This document shows, piece after piece, positions 15,008-26,813 of a stretch of 64,000 bases of DNA; position 1 is the stretch's first letter; each line of letters starts with the position of its first letter. The notes below the pieces were generated by a model, which was given only the letters and a program-made list of their open reading frames with translations, ran no database searches and had not been told where the DNA came from. Source of the DNA: Glandiceps talaboti. Lineage: Eukaryota > Hemichordata > Enteropneusta > Spengelidae. Both the position numbers and the translations under genes were made by a program. The stretch spans positions 24,968,425 through 25,032,424 of the forward strand of contig NC_135558.1 in NCBI RefSeq assembly GCF_964340395.1, written 5' to 3'.

Positions 15008-17859
15008 GACAGTATTGTTTATGTTTTCACTAATTATGATCAGATTTGACTGGTTTAAAACCGGTATGGACAGGTTTTGACCCTTTTTGTCTTGTTTGCA
15101 ATAGTTTTGGCCTTGGACCGGTTTGGACAAGTTGTGACCGGTTTGGAATGGTTTTGGACAGGTTTGGACCGGTTTGGACAGGTTCTGGACCGGTGTTGAT
15201 ATGTTTGCACAGGTTTTGACCAGTTTTGATCAGTTTTGACCGGTTTAAAACCAGTGTTGACTGGTTTTTATCAGTTTTGACTTATTTGCACTGGTTTTCG
15301 ACCGGTTTGGACTTGTTTTGAAAGGTTTTGACAAGTTTTGATCGGTTTTGACGGGTTTTGAGTTGTTTGCACCTATTTTTGACCGGTTTTGACCGGTTTG
15401 ACCGGTTTGCGACAGGTTTTGACCAGTTTTGATCAGTTTGATCGGTTTTAAACCTGTGTTGACTGGTTTTGATCGGTTTTGACTTGTTTGCATCAGTTTT
15501 GGACTGGTTTTGATAGGTTTCGACAGGTTTGAACCGGTTTTGACAGGTTTTGACCAGTTTTGATCAGTTTTGACCGGTTTTAAACCGGTGTTGACTGGTT
15601 TTGATCAGTTTTGACTTGTTTGCACTGGTTTTGGACCAGTTTCGATACGTTTTCGACCGGTTTGGACCGGTTTGGACAGGTTTGGACAGGTTTGGACAAG
15701 TTTTGACTGGTTTTGACGGGTTTTGAGTTGTTTGCACCTATTTTTGACCGGTTTGGACTGGTTTGACAGGTTTGCACAGGTTTTGACCAGTTTTGATCAG
15801 TTTTGATCGGTTTTAAACCTGTGTTGACTGGTTTTGAACCGGTTTTGACAGGTTTTGACCAGTTTTGATCAGTTTTGACCGGTTTTAAACCGGTGTTGAC
15901 TGGTTTTGATCGGTTTTGACTTGTTTGCACTGGTTTTAGACCAGTTTCGATAGGTTTTCGACCGGTTTGGACCGGTTTTGACAGGTTTGGACAGGTTTTG
16001 ACAAGTTTTGATCGGTTTTGACCGGTTTTGAGTTGTTTGCACCTATTTTTGACCGGTTTGGACCGGTTTGACAGGTTTGCACAGGTTTTGACCAGTTTTC
16101 ACTGGTTTTAAACCGGTTTGCGACAGGTTTTGACCAGTTTTGATCGGTTTTAAACCGGTGTTGACTGGTTTTGATCGGTTTTGACTTGTTTTCACCAGTT
16201 TTGGACTGGTTTCGATAGATTTCGACAGGTTTGAACCAGTTTTGACAGGTTTTGACCAGTTTTGATCTGTTTTCACCTGATTATAACCAATTTGGAAGGT
16301 TTTGACCGGTATTGACTCATTTTCACCAGTTCTGGTCCGCCTTGGATAGGTTTTCGACCGGTTTGGACCGTTTAGACAGGTTTGCACAGGTTTTGACTCA
16401 TCAGTTTAAACCTGTACAGAACAGGTTTGGACAGGTGTCGACCGGTTTGCGGTTTGGTCGGGTTTTGACAGTATTGTTTATGTTTTAACTAATTATGATC
16501 GGATTTGACTGGTTTAAAACCGGTATGGACAGGTTTTGACCTTTTTTGTCTTGTTTGCAATGGTTTTGGACCGGTTTGGACAGTTTGTGACCGGTTTGGA
16601 ATGGTTTTGGACAGGTTTGGACCGGTTTTGGACCGGTTTAAAACCAGTGTTGACTGGTTTTTATCAGTTTTGACTTATTTGCACTGGTTTTCGACCGGTT
16701 TGGACTGGTTTTGAAAGGTTTTGACAAGTTTTGATCGGTTTTGACGGGTTTTGAGTTGTTTGCACCTATTTTTGACCGGTTTTGACCGGTTTGACCGGTT
16801 TGCGACAGGTTTTGACCAGTTTTGATCAGTTTGATCGGTTTTAAACCTGTGTTGACTGGTTTTGATCGGTTTTGACTTGTTTGCATCAGTTTTGGACTGG
16901 TTTTGATAGGTTTCGACAGGTTTGAACCGGTTTTGACAGGTTTTGACCAGTTTTGATCAGTTTTGACCGGTTTTAAACCGGTGTTGACTGGTTTTGATCA
17001 GTTTTGACTTGTTTGCACTGGTTTTGGACCAGTTTCGATACGTTTTCGACCGGTTTGGACCGGTTTGGACAGGTTTGGACAGGTTTGGACAAGTTTTGAC
17101 TGGTTTTGACGGGTTTTGAGTTGTTTGCACCTATTTTTGACCGGTTTGGACTGGTTTGACAGGTTTGCACAGGTTTTGACCAGTTTTGATCAGTTTTGAT
17201 CGGTTTTAAACCTGTGTTGACTGGTTTTGAACCGGTTTTGACAGGTTTTGACCAGTTTTGATCAGTTTTGACCGGTTTTAAACCGGTGTTGACTGGTTTT
17301 GATCGGTTTTGACTTGTTTGCACTGGTTTTAGACCAGTTTCGATAGGTTTTCGACCGGTTTGGACCGGTTTTGACAGGTTTGGACAGGTTTTGACAAGTT
17401 TTGATCGGTTTTGACCGGTTTTGAGTTGTTTGCACCTATTTTTGACCGGTTTGGACCGGTTTGACAGGTTTGCACAGGTTTTGACCAGTTTTCACTGGTT
17501 TTAAACCGGTTTGCGACAGGTTTTGACCAGTTTTGATCGGTTTTAAACCGGTGTTGACTGGTTTTGATCGGTTTTGACTTGTTTTCACCAGTTTTGGACT
17601 GGTTTCGATAGATTTCGACAGGTTTGAACCAGTTTTGACAGGTTTTGACCAGTTTTGATCTGTTTTCACCTGATTATAACCAATTTGGAAGGTTTTGACC
17701 GGTATTGACTCATTTTCACCAGTTCTGGTCCGCCTTGGATAGGTTTTCGACCGGTTTGGACCGTTTAGACAGGTTTGCACAGGTTTTGACTCATCAGTTT
17801 AAACCTGTACAGAACAGGTTTGGACAGGTGTCGACCGGTTTGCGGTTTGGTCGGGTTTT
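15008..17859. repeat. HOR block of satellite 1, two ~1.4-kb copies
   Basis: Two HOR copies begin at the marker near 15008 and 16467, with spacings of about 1459 and 1393 bp, and a related third begins near 17860. The segment from about 15245 to 16637 recurs almost unchanged one period later, including GATACGTTTTCGACC, a variant seen only in this family. Confidence 0.8.
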
Positions 17860-19624
17860 GACAGTATTGTTTATGTTTTAACTAATTATGATCGGATTTG
17901 ACTGGTTTAAAACCGGTATGGACAGGTTTTGACCTTTTTTGTCTTGTTTGCAATGGTTTTGGACCGGTTTGGACAGTTTGTGACCGGTTTGGAATGGTTT
18001 TGGACAGGTTTGGACCGGTTTTGGACCGGTTTAAAACCAGTGTTGACTGGTTTTTATCAGTTTTGACTTATTTGCACTGGTTTTCGACCGGTTTGGACTG
18101 GTTTTGAAAGGTTTTGACAAGTTTTGATCGGTTTTGACGGGTTTTGAGTTGTTTGCACCTATTTTTGACCGGTTTTGACCGGTTTGACCGGTTTGCGACA
18201 GGTTTTGACCAGTTTTGATCAGTTTGATCGGTTTTAAACCTGTGTTGACTGGTTTTGATCGGTTTTGACTTGTTTGCATCAGTTTTGGACTGGTTTTGAT
18301 AGGTTTCGACAGGTTTGAACCGGTTTTGACAGGTTTTGACCAGTTTTGATCAGTTTTGACCGGTTTTAAACCTGTGTTGACTGGTTTTGATCAGTTTTGA
18401 CTTGTTTGCACTGGTTTTGGACCAGTTTCGATAGGTTTTCGACCGGTTTTGACCGGTTTTGACAGGTTTGGACAGGTTTGGACAAGTTTTGACTGGTTTT
18501 GACGGGTTTTGAGTTGTTTGCACCTATTTTGGACAGGTTTGGATAAGTTTTTGACCGGTTTGGAGAGGTTTGACCTGTTTGCACAGGTTTTGAACAGTTT
18601 TCACTGGTTTTAAACCGGTTTGCGACAGGTTTTGACCAGTTTTGATTAGTTTTGATCGGTTTTAAACCGGTGTTGACTAGTTTTGATCAGTTTTGACTTT
18701 TTTGCACTGGTTTCAGACCAGTTTGGATGGGTTTTCGACTGGTTTGGACCGGTTTGGAAAGGTTTGGACTTGTTTTGACAAGTATTGATCGGTTTTGACG
18801 GGTTTTGAGTTGTTTGCACCTATTTTTGACCGGTTTGGACCGGTTTGACAGGTTTGCACAGGTTTTGACCAGTTTTGATCAGTTTTGATCGGTTTTAAAC
18901 CTGTGTTGACTGGTTTTGAACCGGTTTTGACAGGTTTTGACCAGTTTTGATCAGTTTTGACCGGTTTTAAACCGGTGTTGACTGGTTTTGATAAGTTTTG
19001 ACTTGTTTGCACTGGTTTTAGACCAGTTTCGATAGGTTTTCGACCGGTTTGGACCGGTTTTGACAGGTTTGGACAGGTTTTGATCGGTTTTGACGGGTTT
19101 TGAGTTGTTTGCACCTATTTTTGACCGGTTTGGACCGGTTTTGACAGGTTTGGACAGGTTTTGACAAGTTTTGATCGGTTTTGACGGGTTTTGAGTTGTT
19201 TGCACCTATTTTTGACCGGTTTGGACCGGTTTGACAGGTTTGCACAGGTTTTGACCAGTTTTCACTGGTTTTAAACCGGTTTGCGACAGGTTTTGACCAG
19301 TTTTGATCGGTTTTAAACCGGTGTTGACTGGTTTTGATCGGTTTTGACTTGTTTTCACCAGTTTTGGACTGGTTTCGATAGATTTCGACAGGTTTGAACC
19401 AGTTTTGACAGGTTTTGACCAGTTTTGATCTGTTTTCACCTGATTATAACCAATTTGGAAGGTTTTGACCGGTATTGACTCATTTTCACCAGTTCTGGTC
19501 CGCTTTGGATAGGTTTTCGACCGGTTTGGACCGTTTAGACAGGTTTGCACAGGTTTTGACTCATTTAAACCTGTACAGAACAGGTTTGGACAGGTGTCGA
19601 CCGGTTTGCGGTTTGGTCGGGTTT

Positions 19625-22215
19625 TGACAGTATTGTTTATGTTTTAACTAATTATGATCGGATTTGACTGGTTTAAAACCGGTATGGACAGGTTTTGACC
19701 TTTTTTGTCTTGTTTGCAATGGTTTTGGACCGGTTTGGACAGTTTGTGACCGGTTTGGAATGGTTTTGGACAGGTTTGGACCGGTTTTGGACCGGTTTTG
19801 ATATGTTTGCACAGGTTTTGACCAGTTTTGATCAGTTTTGACCGGTTTAAAACCAGTGTTGACTGGTTTTGATCAGTTTTGACTTGTTTGCACTGGTTTT
19901 CGACCGGTTTGGACCGATTTTGAAAGGTTTGGACAGGTTTGGACAAGTTTTGATCGGTTTTGACGGGTTTTGAGTTGTTTGCACATATTTTTGACCGGTT
20001 TTGACCGGTTTGACCGGTTTGCGACAGGTTTTGACCAGTTTTGATCAGTTTTGATCGGTTTTAAACCTGTGTTGACTTGTTTTGAACCGGTTTTGACAGG
20101 TTTTGACCAGTTTTGATCAGTTTTGATCGGTTTTAAACCGGTGTTGACTGGTTTTGATCAGTTTTGACTTGTTTGCACTGGTTTTGGACCAGTTTCGATA
20201 GGTTTTCGACCGGTTTGGACCAGTTTTGAAAGGTTTGGACAGGTTTGGACAAGTTTTGATCGGTTTTGACGGGTTTTCACCAGTTTTGGACTGGTTTCGA
20301 TAGATTTCGACAGGTTTGAACCAGTTTTGACAGGTTTTGACCAGTTTTGATCTGTTTTCACCTGATTATAACCAATTTGGAAGGTTGTGACCGGTATTGA
20401 CTCATTTTCACCAGTTCTGGTCCGCCTTGGATAGGTTTTCGACCGGTTTGGACCGTTTAGACAGGTTTGCACAGGTTTTGACTCATTTAAACCTGTACAG
20501 AACAGGTTTGGACAGGTGTCGACCGGTTTGCGGTTTGGTCGGGTTTTGACAGTATTGTCTATGTTTTAACTAATTATGATCGGATTTGACTGGTTTAAAA
20601 CCGGTATGGACAGGTTTTGACCTTTTTTGTCTTGTTTGCAATGGTTTTGGACCGGTTTGGACAGTTTGTGACCGGTTTGGAATGGTTTTGGACGGGTTTG
20701 GACCGGTTTTGGACCGGTTTTGATATGTTTGCACAGGTTTTGACCAGTTTTGATCAGTTTTGACCGGTTTAAAACCAGTGTTGACTGGTTTTTATCAGTT
20801 TTGACTTGTTTGCACTGGTTTTCGACCGGTTTGGACCGATTTTGAAAGGTTTGGACAGGTTTTGACAAGTTTTGATCGGTTTTGACGGGTTTTGAGTTGT
20901 TTGCACATATTTTTGACCGGTTTTGACCGGTTTGACCGGTTTGCGACAGGTTTTGACCAGTTTTGATCAGTTTTGATCGGTTTTAAACTTGTGTTGACTT
21001 GTTTTGAACCGGTTTTGACAGGTTTTGACCAGTTTTGATCAGTTTTGACCGGTTTTAAACCGGTGTTGACTGGTTTTGATCAGTTTTGACTTGTTTGCAC
21101 TGGTTTTGGACCAGTTTCGATAGGTTTTCGACCGGTTTGGACCAGTTTTGAAAGGTTTGGACAGGTTTGGACAAGTTTTGATCGGTTTTGACGGGTTTTC
21201 ACCAGTTTTGGACTGGTTTCGATAGATTTCGACAGGTTTGAACCAGTTTTGACAGGTTTTGACCAGTTTTGATCTGTTTTCACCTGATTATAACCAATTT
21301 GGAAGGTTTTGACCGGTATTGACTCATTTTCACCAGTTCTGGTCCGCCTTGGATAGGTTTTCGACCGGTTTGGACCGTTTAGACAGGTTTGCACAGGTTT
21401 TGACTCATTTAAACCTGTACAGAACAGGTTTGGACAGGTGTCGACCGGTTTGCGGTTTGGTCGGGTTTTGACAGTATTGTTTATGTTTTAACTAATTATG
21501 ATCGGATTTGACTGGTTTAAAACCGGTATGGACAGGTTTTGACCTTTTTTGTCTTGTTTGCAATGGTTTTGGACCGGTTTGGACAGTTTGTGACCGGTTT
21601 GGAATGGTTTTGGACAGGTTTGGACCGGTTTTGGACCGGTTTTGATATGTTTGCACAGGTTTTGACCAGTTTTGATCAGTTTTGACCGGTTTAAAACCAG
21701 TGTTGACTGGTTTTTATCAGTTTTGACTTATTTGCACTGGTTTTCGACCGGTTTGGACTGGTTTTGAAAGGTTTTGACAAGTTTTGATCGGTTTTGACGG
21801 GTTTTGAGTTGTTTGCACCTATTTTTGACCGGTTTTGACCGGTTTGCGACAGGTTTTGACCAGTTTTGATCAGTTTGATCGGTTTTAAACCTGTGTTGAC
21901 TGGTTTTGATCGGTTTTGACTTGTTTGCATCAGTTTTGGACTGGTTTTGATAGGTTTCGACAGGTTTGAACCGGTTTTGACAGGTTTTGACCAGTTTTGA
22001 TCAGTTTTGACCGGTTTTAAACCTGTGTTGACTGGTTTTGATCAGTTTTGACTTGTTTGCACTGGTTTTGGACCAGTTTCGATAGGTTTTCGACCGGTTT
22101 GGACCGGTTTGGACAGGTTTGGACAAGTTTTGACTGGTTTTGACGGGTTTTGAGTTGTTTGCACCTATTTTGGACAGGTTTGGATAAGTTTTTGACCGGT
22201 TTGGAGAGGTTTGAC
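19625..22215. repeat. HOR block of satellite 1, 923-bp copies and truncated end
   Basis: The marker recurs at about 19625, 20548 and 21471, giving two 923-bp copies and a third incomplete one. The third is cut at GAGAGGTTTGACC, after which the sequence changes without transition into the 45-bp satellite at 22216. Confidence 0.8.
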
Positions 22216-25200
22216 CACGTGGCTAATGGCTATTTACCCAAATAGCTTGATTTCAGATAAATAGTGGCTATTGGATATTTACCCAAATAGTTTGATCTCA
22301 GATAAATAGCGGCTTTTGCCTATATACCCCAAATAGCTTGATCTTAGATAAATAGCGGCTATTGCCTATTTAACCAAATAGCTTGATCTCAGATAAATAG
22401 CTGCTATTGGCTATTTACCAAAATAGCTTGATCTCAGATAAATAGCGGCTATAGGCTTTTTACCCAAATAGCTTGATCTCAGATAAATAACGGCTGTTGA
22501 ATATTTACCAAAATAGTTTGATCTCAGATAAATAGCAGCTACTGGCTATTTATACCTTGATCTCAGATAAATAGCGGATTTTGGTTATTTACCCAAATAG
22601 CTTGATCTCAGATAATTAGCGGCTTTTGGTTATTTACCCAAATTGCTTGATCTCAGATAAATAGTGGCTAATGGCTATTTACCCAAATAGCTTGATCTCA
22701 GATAAATAGTGGCTATTGGATATTTACCCAAATAGTTTGATCTCAGATAAATAGCGGCTTTTGCCTATATACCCCAAATAGCTTGATCTTAGATAAATAG
22801 CGGCTATTGCCTATTTAACCAAATAGCTTGATCTCAGATAAATAGCTGCTATTGGCTATTTACCAAAATAGCTTGATCTCAGATAAATAGCGGCTATAGG
22901 CTTTTTACCCAAATAGCGTGATCTCAGATAAATAGCGACTGTAGGCTATTTACCAAAATAGCTTGATCTCAGATAAATAGCAGCTATTGGCTATTTAACC
23001 AAATAGCTTGATCTCAGATAAATAGCGACTGTAGGCTATTTACCAAAATAGCTTGATCTCAGATAAATAGCAGCTATTGGCTATTTACCCAAATAGCTTG
23101 ATCTTAGATAAATAGCGGCTATTGCCTATTTACCCAAATAGCTTGATCTCAGATAAATAACATTTATTAGCTATTTACCCAAATAGCTTGATCTCAGATA
23201 ATTAGCGGCTTTTGGTTATTTACCCAAATTGCTTGATCTCAGATAAATAGCGGTTATTGGCTATTTACTAAAATAGCTTGATCTCAGGTAAATAGTGGCT
23301 ATTGACTATTTACCCAAATAGCTTGATCTCAGATAAATAATGGCTACCGGGGTATTGGCTATTTACCAAAAAAGCTTGATCTCAGATAAATAGCGGCTAT
23401 TGGCAATTTACCCAAATAGCTTGATCTGAGATAAATAGCGGCTTTTGGCTTTTTACCTAAATAGCTTGATATCAGATAATTAGCAGCTATTGGCTATTTA
23501 CAAAAATAGCTTGATCTCAGATAATTAGCGGCTTTTGGCTATTTACCCAAATTGCTTGATCTCAGATAATTAGCGGCTTTTGGCTATTTACCCAAATTGA
23601 TTGATCTAAGATAATTAGCAGCTATTGGCTATTTACCCGAATAGCTTGATCTCAGATAATTAGCGACTTTTGCCTATTTACCCCAAATAGCTTGATCTTA
23701 GATAAATAGCGGCTATTGCCTATTTACCCAAATAGCTTGATCTCAGATAAATAGCAGCTATTAGCTATTTACCCAAATAGCTTGATCTCACATAATTAGC
23801 GGCTTTTGGTTATTTACCCACATTGCTTGATCTAAGGTAAATAGCGGCTATTAGCTATTTACCAAAATAGCTTGATCTTAGATAAATAGCGGCTATTGCC
23901 TATTTACCCAAATAGCTTGATCTCAGATAAATAGCATTTATTGGCTATTTACCCAAATTGCTTGATCTCAGATAAATAGCGGTTATTGGCTATTTACTAA
24001 AATAGCTTGATCTCAAATAAATAGCGGCTATTGGCTATTTACCCAAATAGCTTGATCTGAGATAAATAGCGGCTATTGCCTATTTACCAACATAGCTTGA
24101 TCTCAGATAAATATCGGCTATTGGCTATTCATCCAAATAGCTTGATTTCAGATAAATAACTGGTATTGGTTATTTACCAAAATAGTTTGATCTCAGATAA
24201 ATAGCAGCTATTGGCTATTTACCAAAATAGTTTGATCTCAGATAATTAACAAAAATAGCTTGATCTTAGAGCTAAAAAAAACAGTGGCAATAGGCTATTT
24301 ACCCAAATATCTTGATCTCAGATAAATAGCAGCTATTGGCTATTTACCCAAATAGCTTGATCTCCAAAAAAAAATTCCAGCTATTGGCTATTTACCAAAA
24401 TAGCTTGATCTCAGATAAATAGCAGGTATTGGCTATTATCAAAATAGCTTGATCTCTGATAAATAGTATCTTTTGGCTATTTACTTAAATACCATGATAA
24501 ATAACAGCTATTGGCTATTTACTCGAACAGCTTGATCTCAGATAAATAGCCGCTATTGGCTATTTACCCAAATAGGTAGATCTCAGATAAATAGCGGCTA
24601 TTGGCTGTTTAACCAAATAACTTGATCTCAGATAAATAGTGGCTATTTGCTATTTACCAAATACTATGATCTCAGATAAATAGTGGCTATTGGCTATTTA
24701 CAAAAATACCTTTATCTCAGAAAAATAGTGGCTATAGGCTATTTACCAAAATAGCTTGATCTCAGATAAATACCGACTATTGGCTAATTACCAATAAAGC
24801 TTCATCTCAGATGAATAGCGGCTATTGGCTATTTACCAAAATAGCTGGATCTCACAAAAATAACCAAAATGGCTTGATCTTAGAGCTAAGAAAAACAGTG
24901 GCAATTGGCTATTTACCCAAATAGCTTGATCTCAGATAAATAGCAGCTATTGGCTTTTTACCCAAATAGCTTGATCTCAAAAAAAAATAGCAGCTATTGG
25001 CTATTTACCAAAATAGCTTGATCTCAGATAAATAGCATCTATTGGCTATTTACTAAAATACCATGATCTCTGATAAATAACAGCTATTGGCTATTTACCC
25101 AAACAGCTTGATCTCAAATAAATAGCTACTAATGGCTATTTACCCAAATAGATTGATCTCAGCTAAATAGCGGCTATTGGCTATTTTACTAAATAGCTTG

Positions 25201-25528
25201 ATCTCAGATAAATAGAGGCTATTGGCTATTTTACTAAATAGCTTGATCTCAGATAAATAGTGGCTATTGGCTATTTACCAAAATACCAAGATCTCAGATA
25301 AATAGCGACTATTGGCTATTTACCAAAATAGCTTGATCTCAGATAAATAGCATTTATTGGCTATTTACCCAAATAGCTTGATCTCAGATAACTAGCGGTT
25401 ATTGGCTATTTACTAAAATAGCTTGATCTCAGATAACTAGCGGTTATTGGCTATTTACTAAAATAGCTTGATCTCAGGTAAATAGCGGCTATTGACTATT
25501 TACCCAAATAGCTTGATCTCAGATAAAT
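22216..25528. repeat. 45-bp satellite, left part (~73 monomers)
   Basis: Tandem 45-bp monomers combine GCTTGATCTCAGATAAATAG, CGGCTATTGGCTATTTACCC and AAATA. Monomers vary at the CGG/CAG/TGG position and between CTATTGG and CTTTTGG. Each carries a short perfect inverted repeat, AATAGC-G-GCTATT. Local duplications are visible: the block starting near 22250 recurs about 440 bp later. Distinctive degenerate monomers (ATTAACAAAAATAGC near 24243, CTCCAAAAAAAAATTCC near 24362) recur in the right-hand part of the array. No coding capacity. Confidence 0.95.
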
Positions 25529-25670
25529 TGCACTTTAGAATTTATTTTAAAGAATTTTAGTTTACTTATGGTGTGGCGCCCTCAACGCCGATCATTGTTT
25601 AACTGTTACTACTACTGCGCATGTACAACCTGCTTTCACGCTGTTCGATCGCATGCAGTGTGTTTCAAAA
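25529..25670 (+). repeat. Ngaro A1 terminal repeat
   Basis: 142 bp at the 5' end, starting TGCACTTTAGAATTT one base in and ending TGTGTTTCAAAA. It matches A2 (29585-29726) except at two sites (TAGTTTAC versus TAGTGTAC, and CGCCGATC versus CGCTGATC). It lies just upstream of the gag start and so probably contains the promoter, though no TATA motif was recognised. Confidence 0.9.
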
Positions 25671-25697
25671 ACTCGTCGTCGGTGATCGAAGTCAAAA

Positions 25698-26813
25698 ATG
25701 TCATACAACCTTAGACCCAGGGATCAAATAGTGTCACATGCATGTGCTACATGCCCAGACGAGATGAAGGAGACTGAGGACTATGGATCGCCAGTGAAAC
25801 TCTACTTGAAAAATGAAGATGTGGAACCACTATCTCCTGCATCAGTCATCGATAGCTATGCCGATTCTACTGATCGCCGCAACACACACATCAGCTTATT
25901 AAAAGGGGGTAACGTCGTTAAAAGACTCGACAAGTTAGAAAACAAAGTCGATAAATTTGCAGATCTCATCGAACAGTCTTTGAACTTGCGTGATTATGAC
26001 GATGTCACTTCCCGTCACAAACTAGCCAACAACGACCATGTGTTGCGCCCTCACGGGCAGATTCCTCACGACTTTGAAAACATGTCAGCCCACCCAGTGC
26101 AGAAATCAGCTTTGCATGACGGAGTACCAGCTGGGACACAAAAGAAGGTGCTAGCGGGTGAGTACGTCGATTTAAGCGATCTACACCCCACAAACTCGTT
26201 CAATGCACCAAGCACTGAAAAAATGGAGGCTACTATTGATGGCAGTCAAATTGTTTTCAACCCAAAGAGGAAGAAAGCCCCCATATCGTCTTTTGGTGCC
26301 TGGCTCAGTGCGATGTCTGTGGTGGAGAGCATACTATTAGAGAAAAAACCCTATGTTGCAAAATCCCTGTTGTCCTACCGCCACCTAATACAGAACTGTG
26401 ATGGAAAATTTGCATGGCCAGCAGTCTATGCATATGACGTTAAATTCCGCCATTACCTAGGGGACCGTCACTCCTTTGATTATCATATCATGAACCAAGA
26501 CCTGTATATTACTACATTTATGGATCCTACTGCTATAAAGGGCACACGGAGGGAATGTTATCGTTGCAGAAGTACCGATCATTTAGCCATGGAGTGTCCA
26601 TTTCAGGAGGAACTATCCACATCAAAGGAGAAAAAGACGACGTACACGAAGAAGAAAACTGAAATATGCCTCCTATACCAAACCGGAGAATGCAAGTTCC
26701 CAAGATGCAAACGACTTCACAAGTGCAAGAAATGTGGTGCAGACTCCCCTCTCATCACCTGTCAGAATTGCATGTCACTTCAACGCCAAGGCGTGGCAAC
26801 AGGTCCTCAATAA
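25698..26813 (+). CDS. Gag-like protein of the Ngaro element, zinc-finger C-terminus
   Basis: 371 codons from an ATG 27 bp after A1, ending in TAA. In these elements the first ORF supplies a nucleic-acid-binding structural protein thought to package the RNA template. The N-terminal 280 residues show no motif I can name; residues ~70-100 are charged and leucine-containing, possibly coiled coil. Residues 287-300 form a CCHC zinc knuckle (CYRCRSTDHLAMEC), and residues 324-340 fit a CCCH finger (CLLYQTGECKFPRCKRLH), followed by further Cys pairs (CKKCG, CQNC). The last ~80 bp overlap the pol reading frame, which is open in a different phase, so pol is probably reached by frameshifting or reinitiation. 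The ORF is uninterrupted. Confidence 0.8.
   Translation: MSYNLRPRDQIVSHACATCPDEMKETEDYGSPVKLYLKNEDVEPLSPASVIDSYADSTDRRNTHISLLKGGNVVKRLDKLENKVDKFADLIEQSLNLRDYDDVTSRHKLANNDHVLRPHGQIPHDFENMSAHPVQKSALHDGVPAGTQKKVLAGEYVDLSDLHPTNSFNAPSTEKMEATIDGSQIVFNPKRKKAPISSFGAWLSAMSVVESILLEKKPYVAKSLLSYRHLIQNCDGKFAWPAVYAYDVKFRHYLGDRHSFDYHIMNQDLYITTFMDPTAIKGTRRECYRCRSTDHLAMECPFQEELSTSKEKKTTYTKKKTEICLLYQTGECKFPRCKRLHKCKKCGADSPLITCQNCMSLQRQGVATGPQ

Larger units (their letters stand above)
1..22215. repeat. GT-rich satellite, ~10-bp unit with higher-order structure
   Basis: The whole segment is made of variants of a roughly 10-bp word such as GGTTTTGACC, GGTTTGGACC, AGTTTTGATC or GTTTGCACTG, all in one orientation, so the plus strand is G/T-rich and the minus strand A/C-rich. 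Near-palindromic words (CCGGTTTTAAACCGG) recur. The words are arranged in long HOR units marked by a distinctive stretch (GACAGTATTGTTTATG followed by TTTTAACTAATTATGATC). That marker occurs near 2008, 3714, 5690, 7388, 8351, 9264, 10228, 11192, 12165, 13129, 13531, 15008, 16467, 17860, 19625, 20548 and 21471; the latter half of it also starts the window at 1. Minus-strand frames of 60-238 codons exist here but encode only permutations of a K/Q/N/S/T/P/V decapeptide, so no gene is called. The array begins before the window and ends abruptly at about 22215. Confidence 0.95.

Noticed and set aside
10-21930. Dozens of minus-strand and a few plus-strand ORFs of 60-238 codons
   Set aside because: They translate the GT-rich satellite; near-identical ORFs recur with each HOR copy, starts vary with array variants, and no domain or codon bias is present.
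1-22215. Telomere array of a TTTTGG type
   Set aside because: The GG-TTTT words resemble ciliate telomere repeats, but they are interspersed with other bases, organised in kilobase HORs and internal to the sequence.
26005-26193. Minus-strand ORF opposite the Ngaro gag, and similar antisense frames within both retrotransposons
   Set aside because: They are shadows of well-supported plus-strand genes, without motifs.
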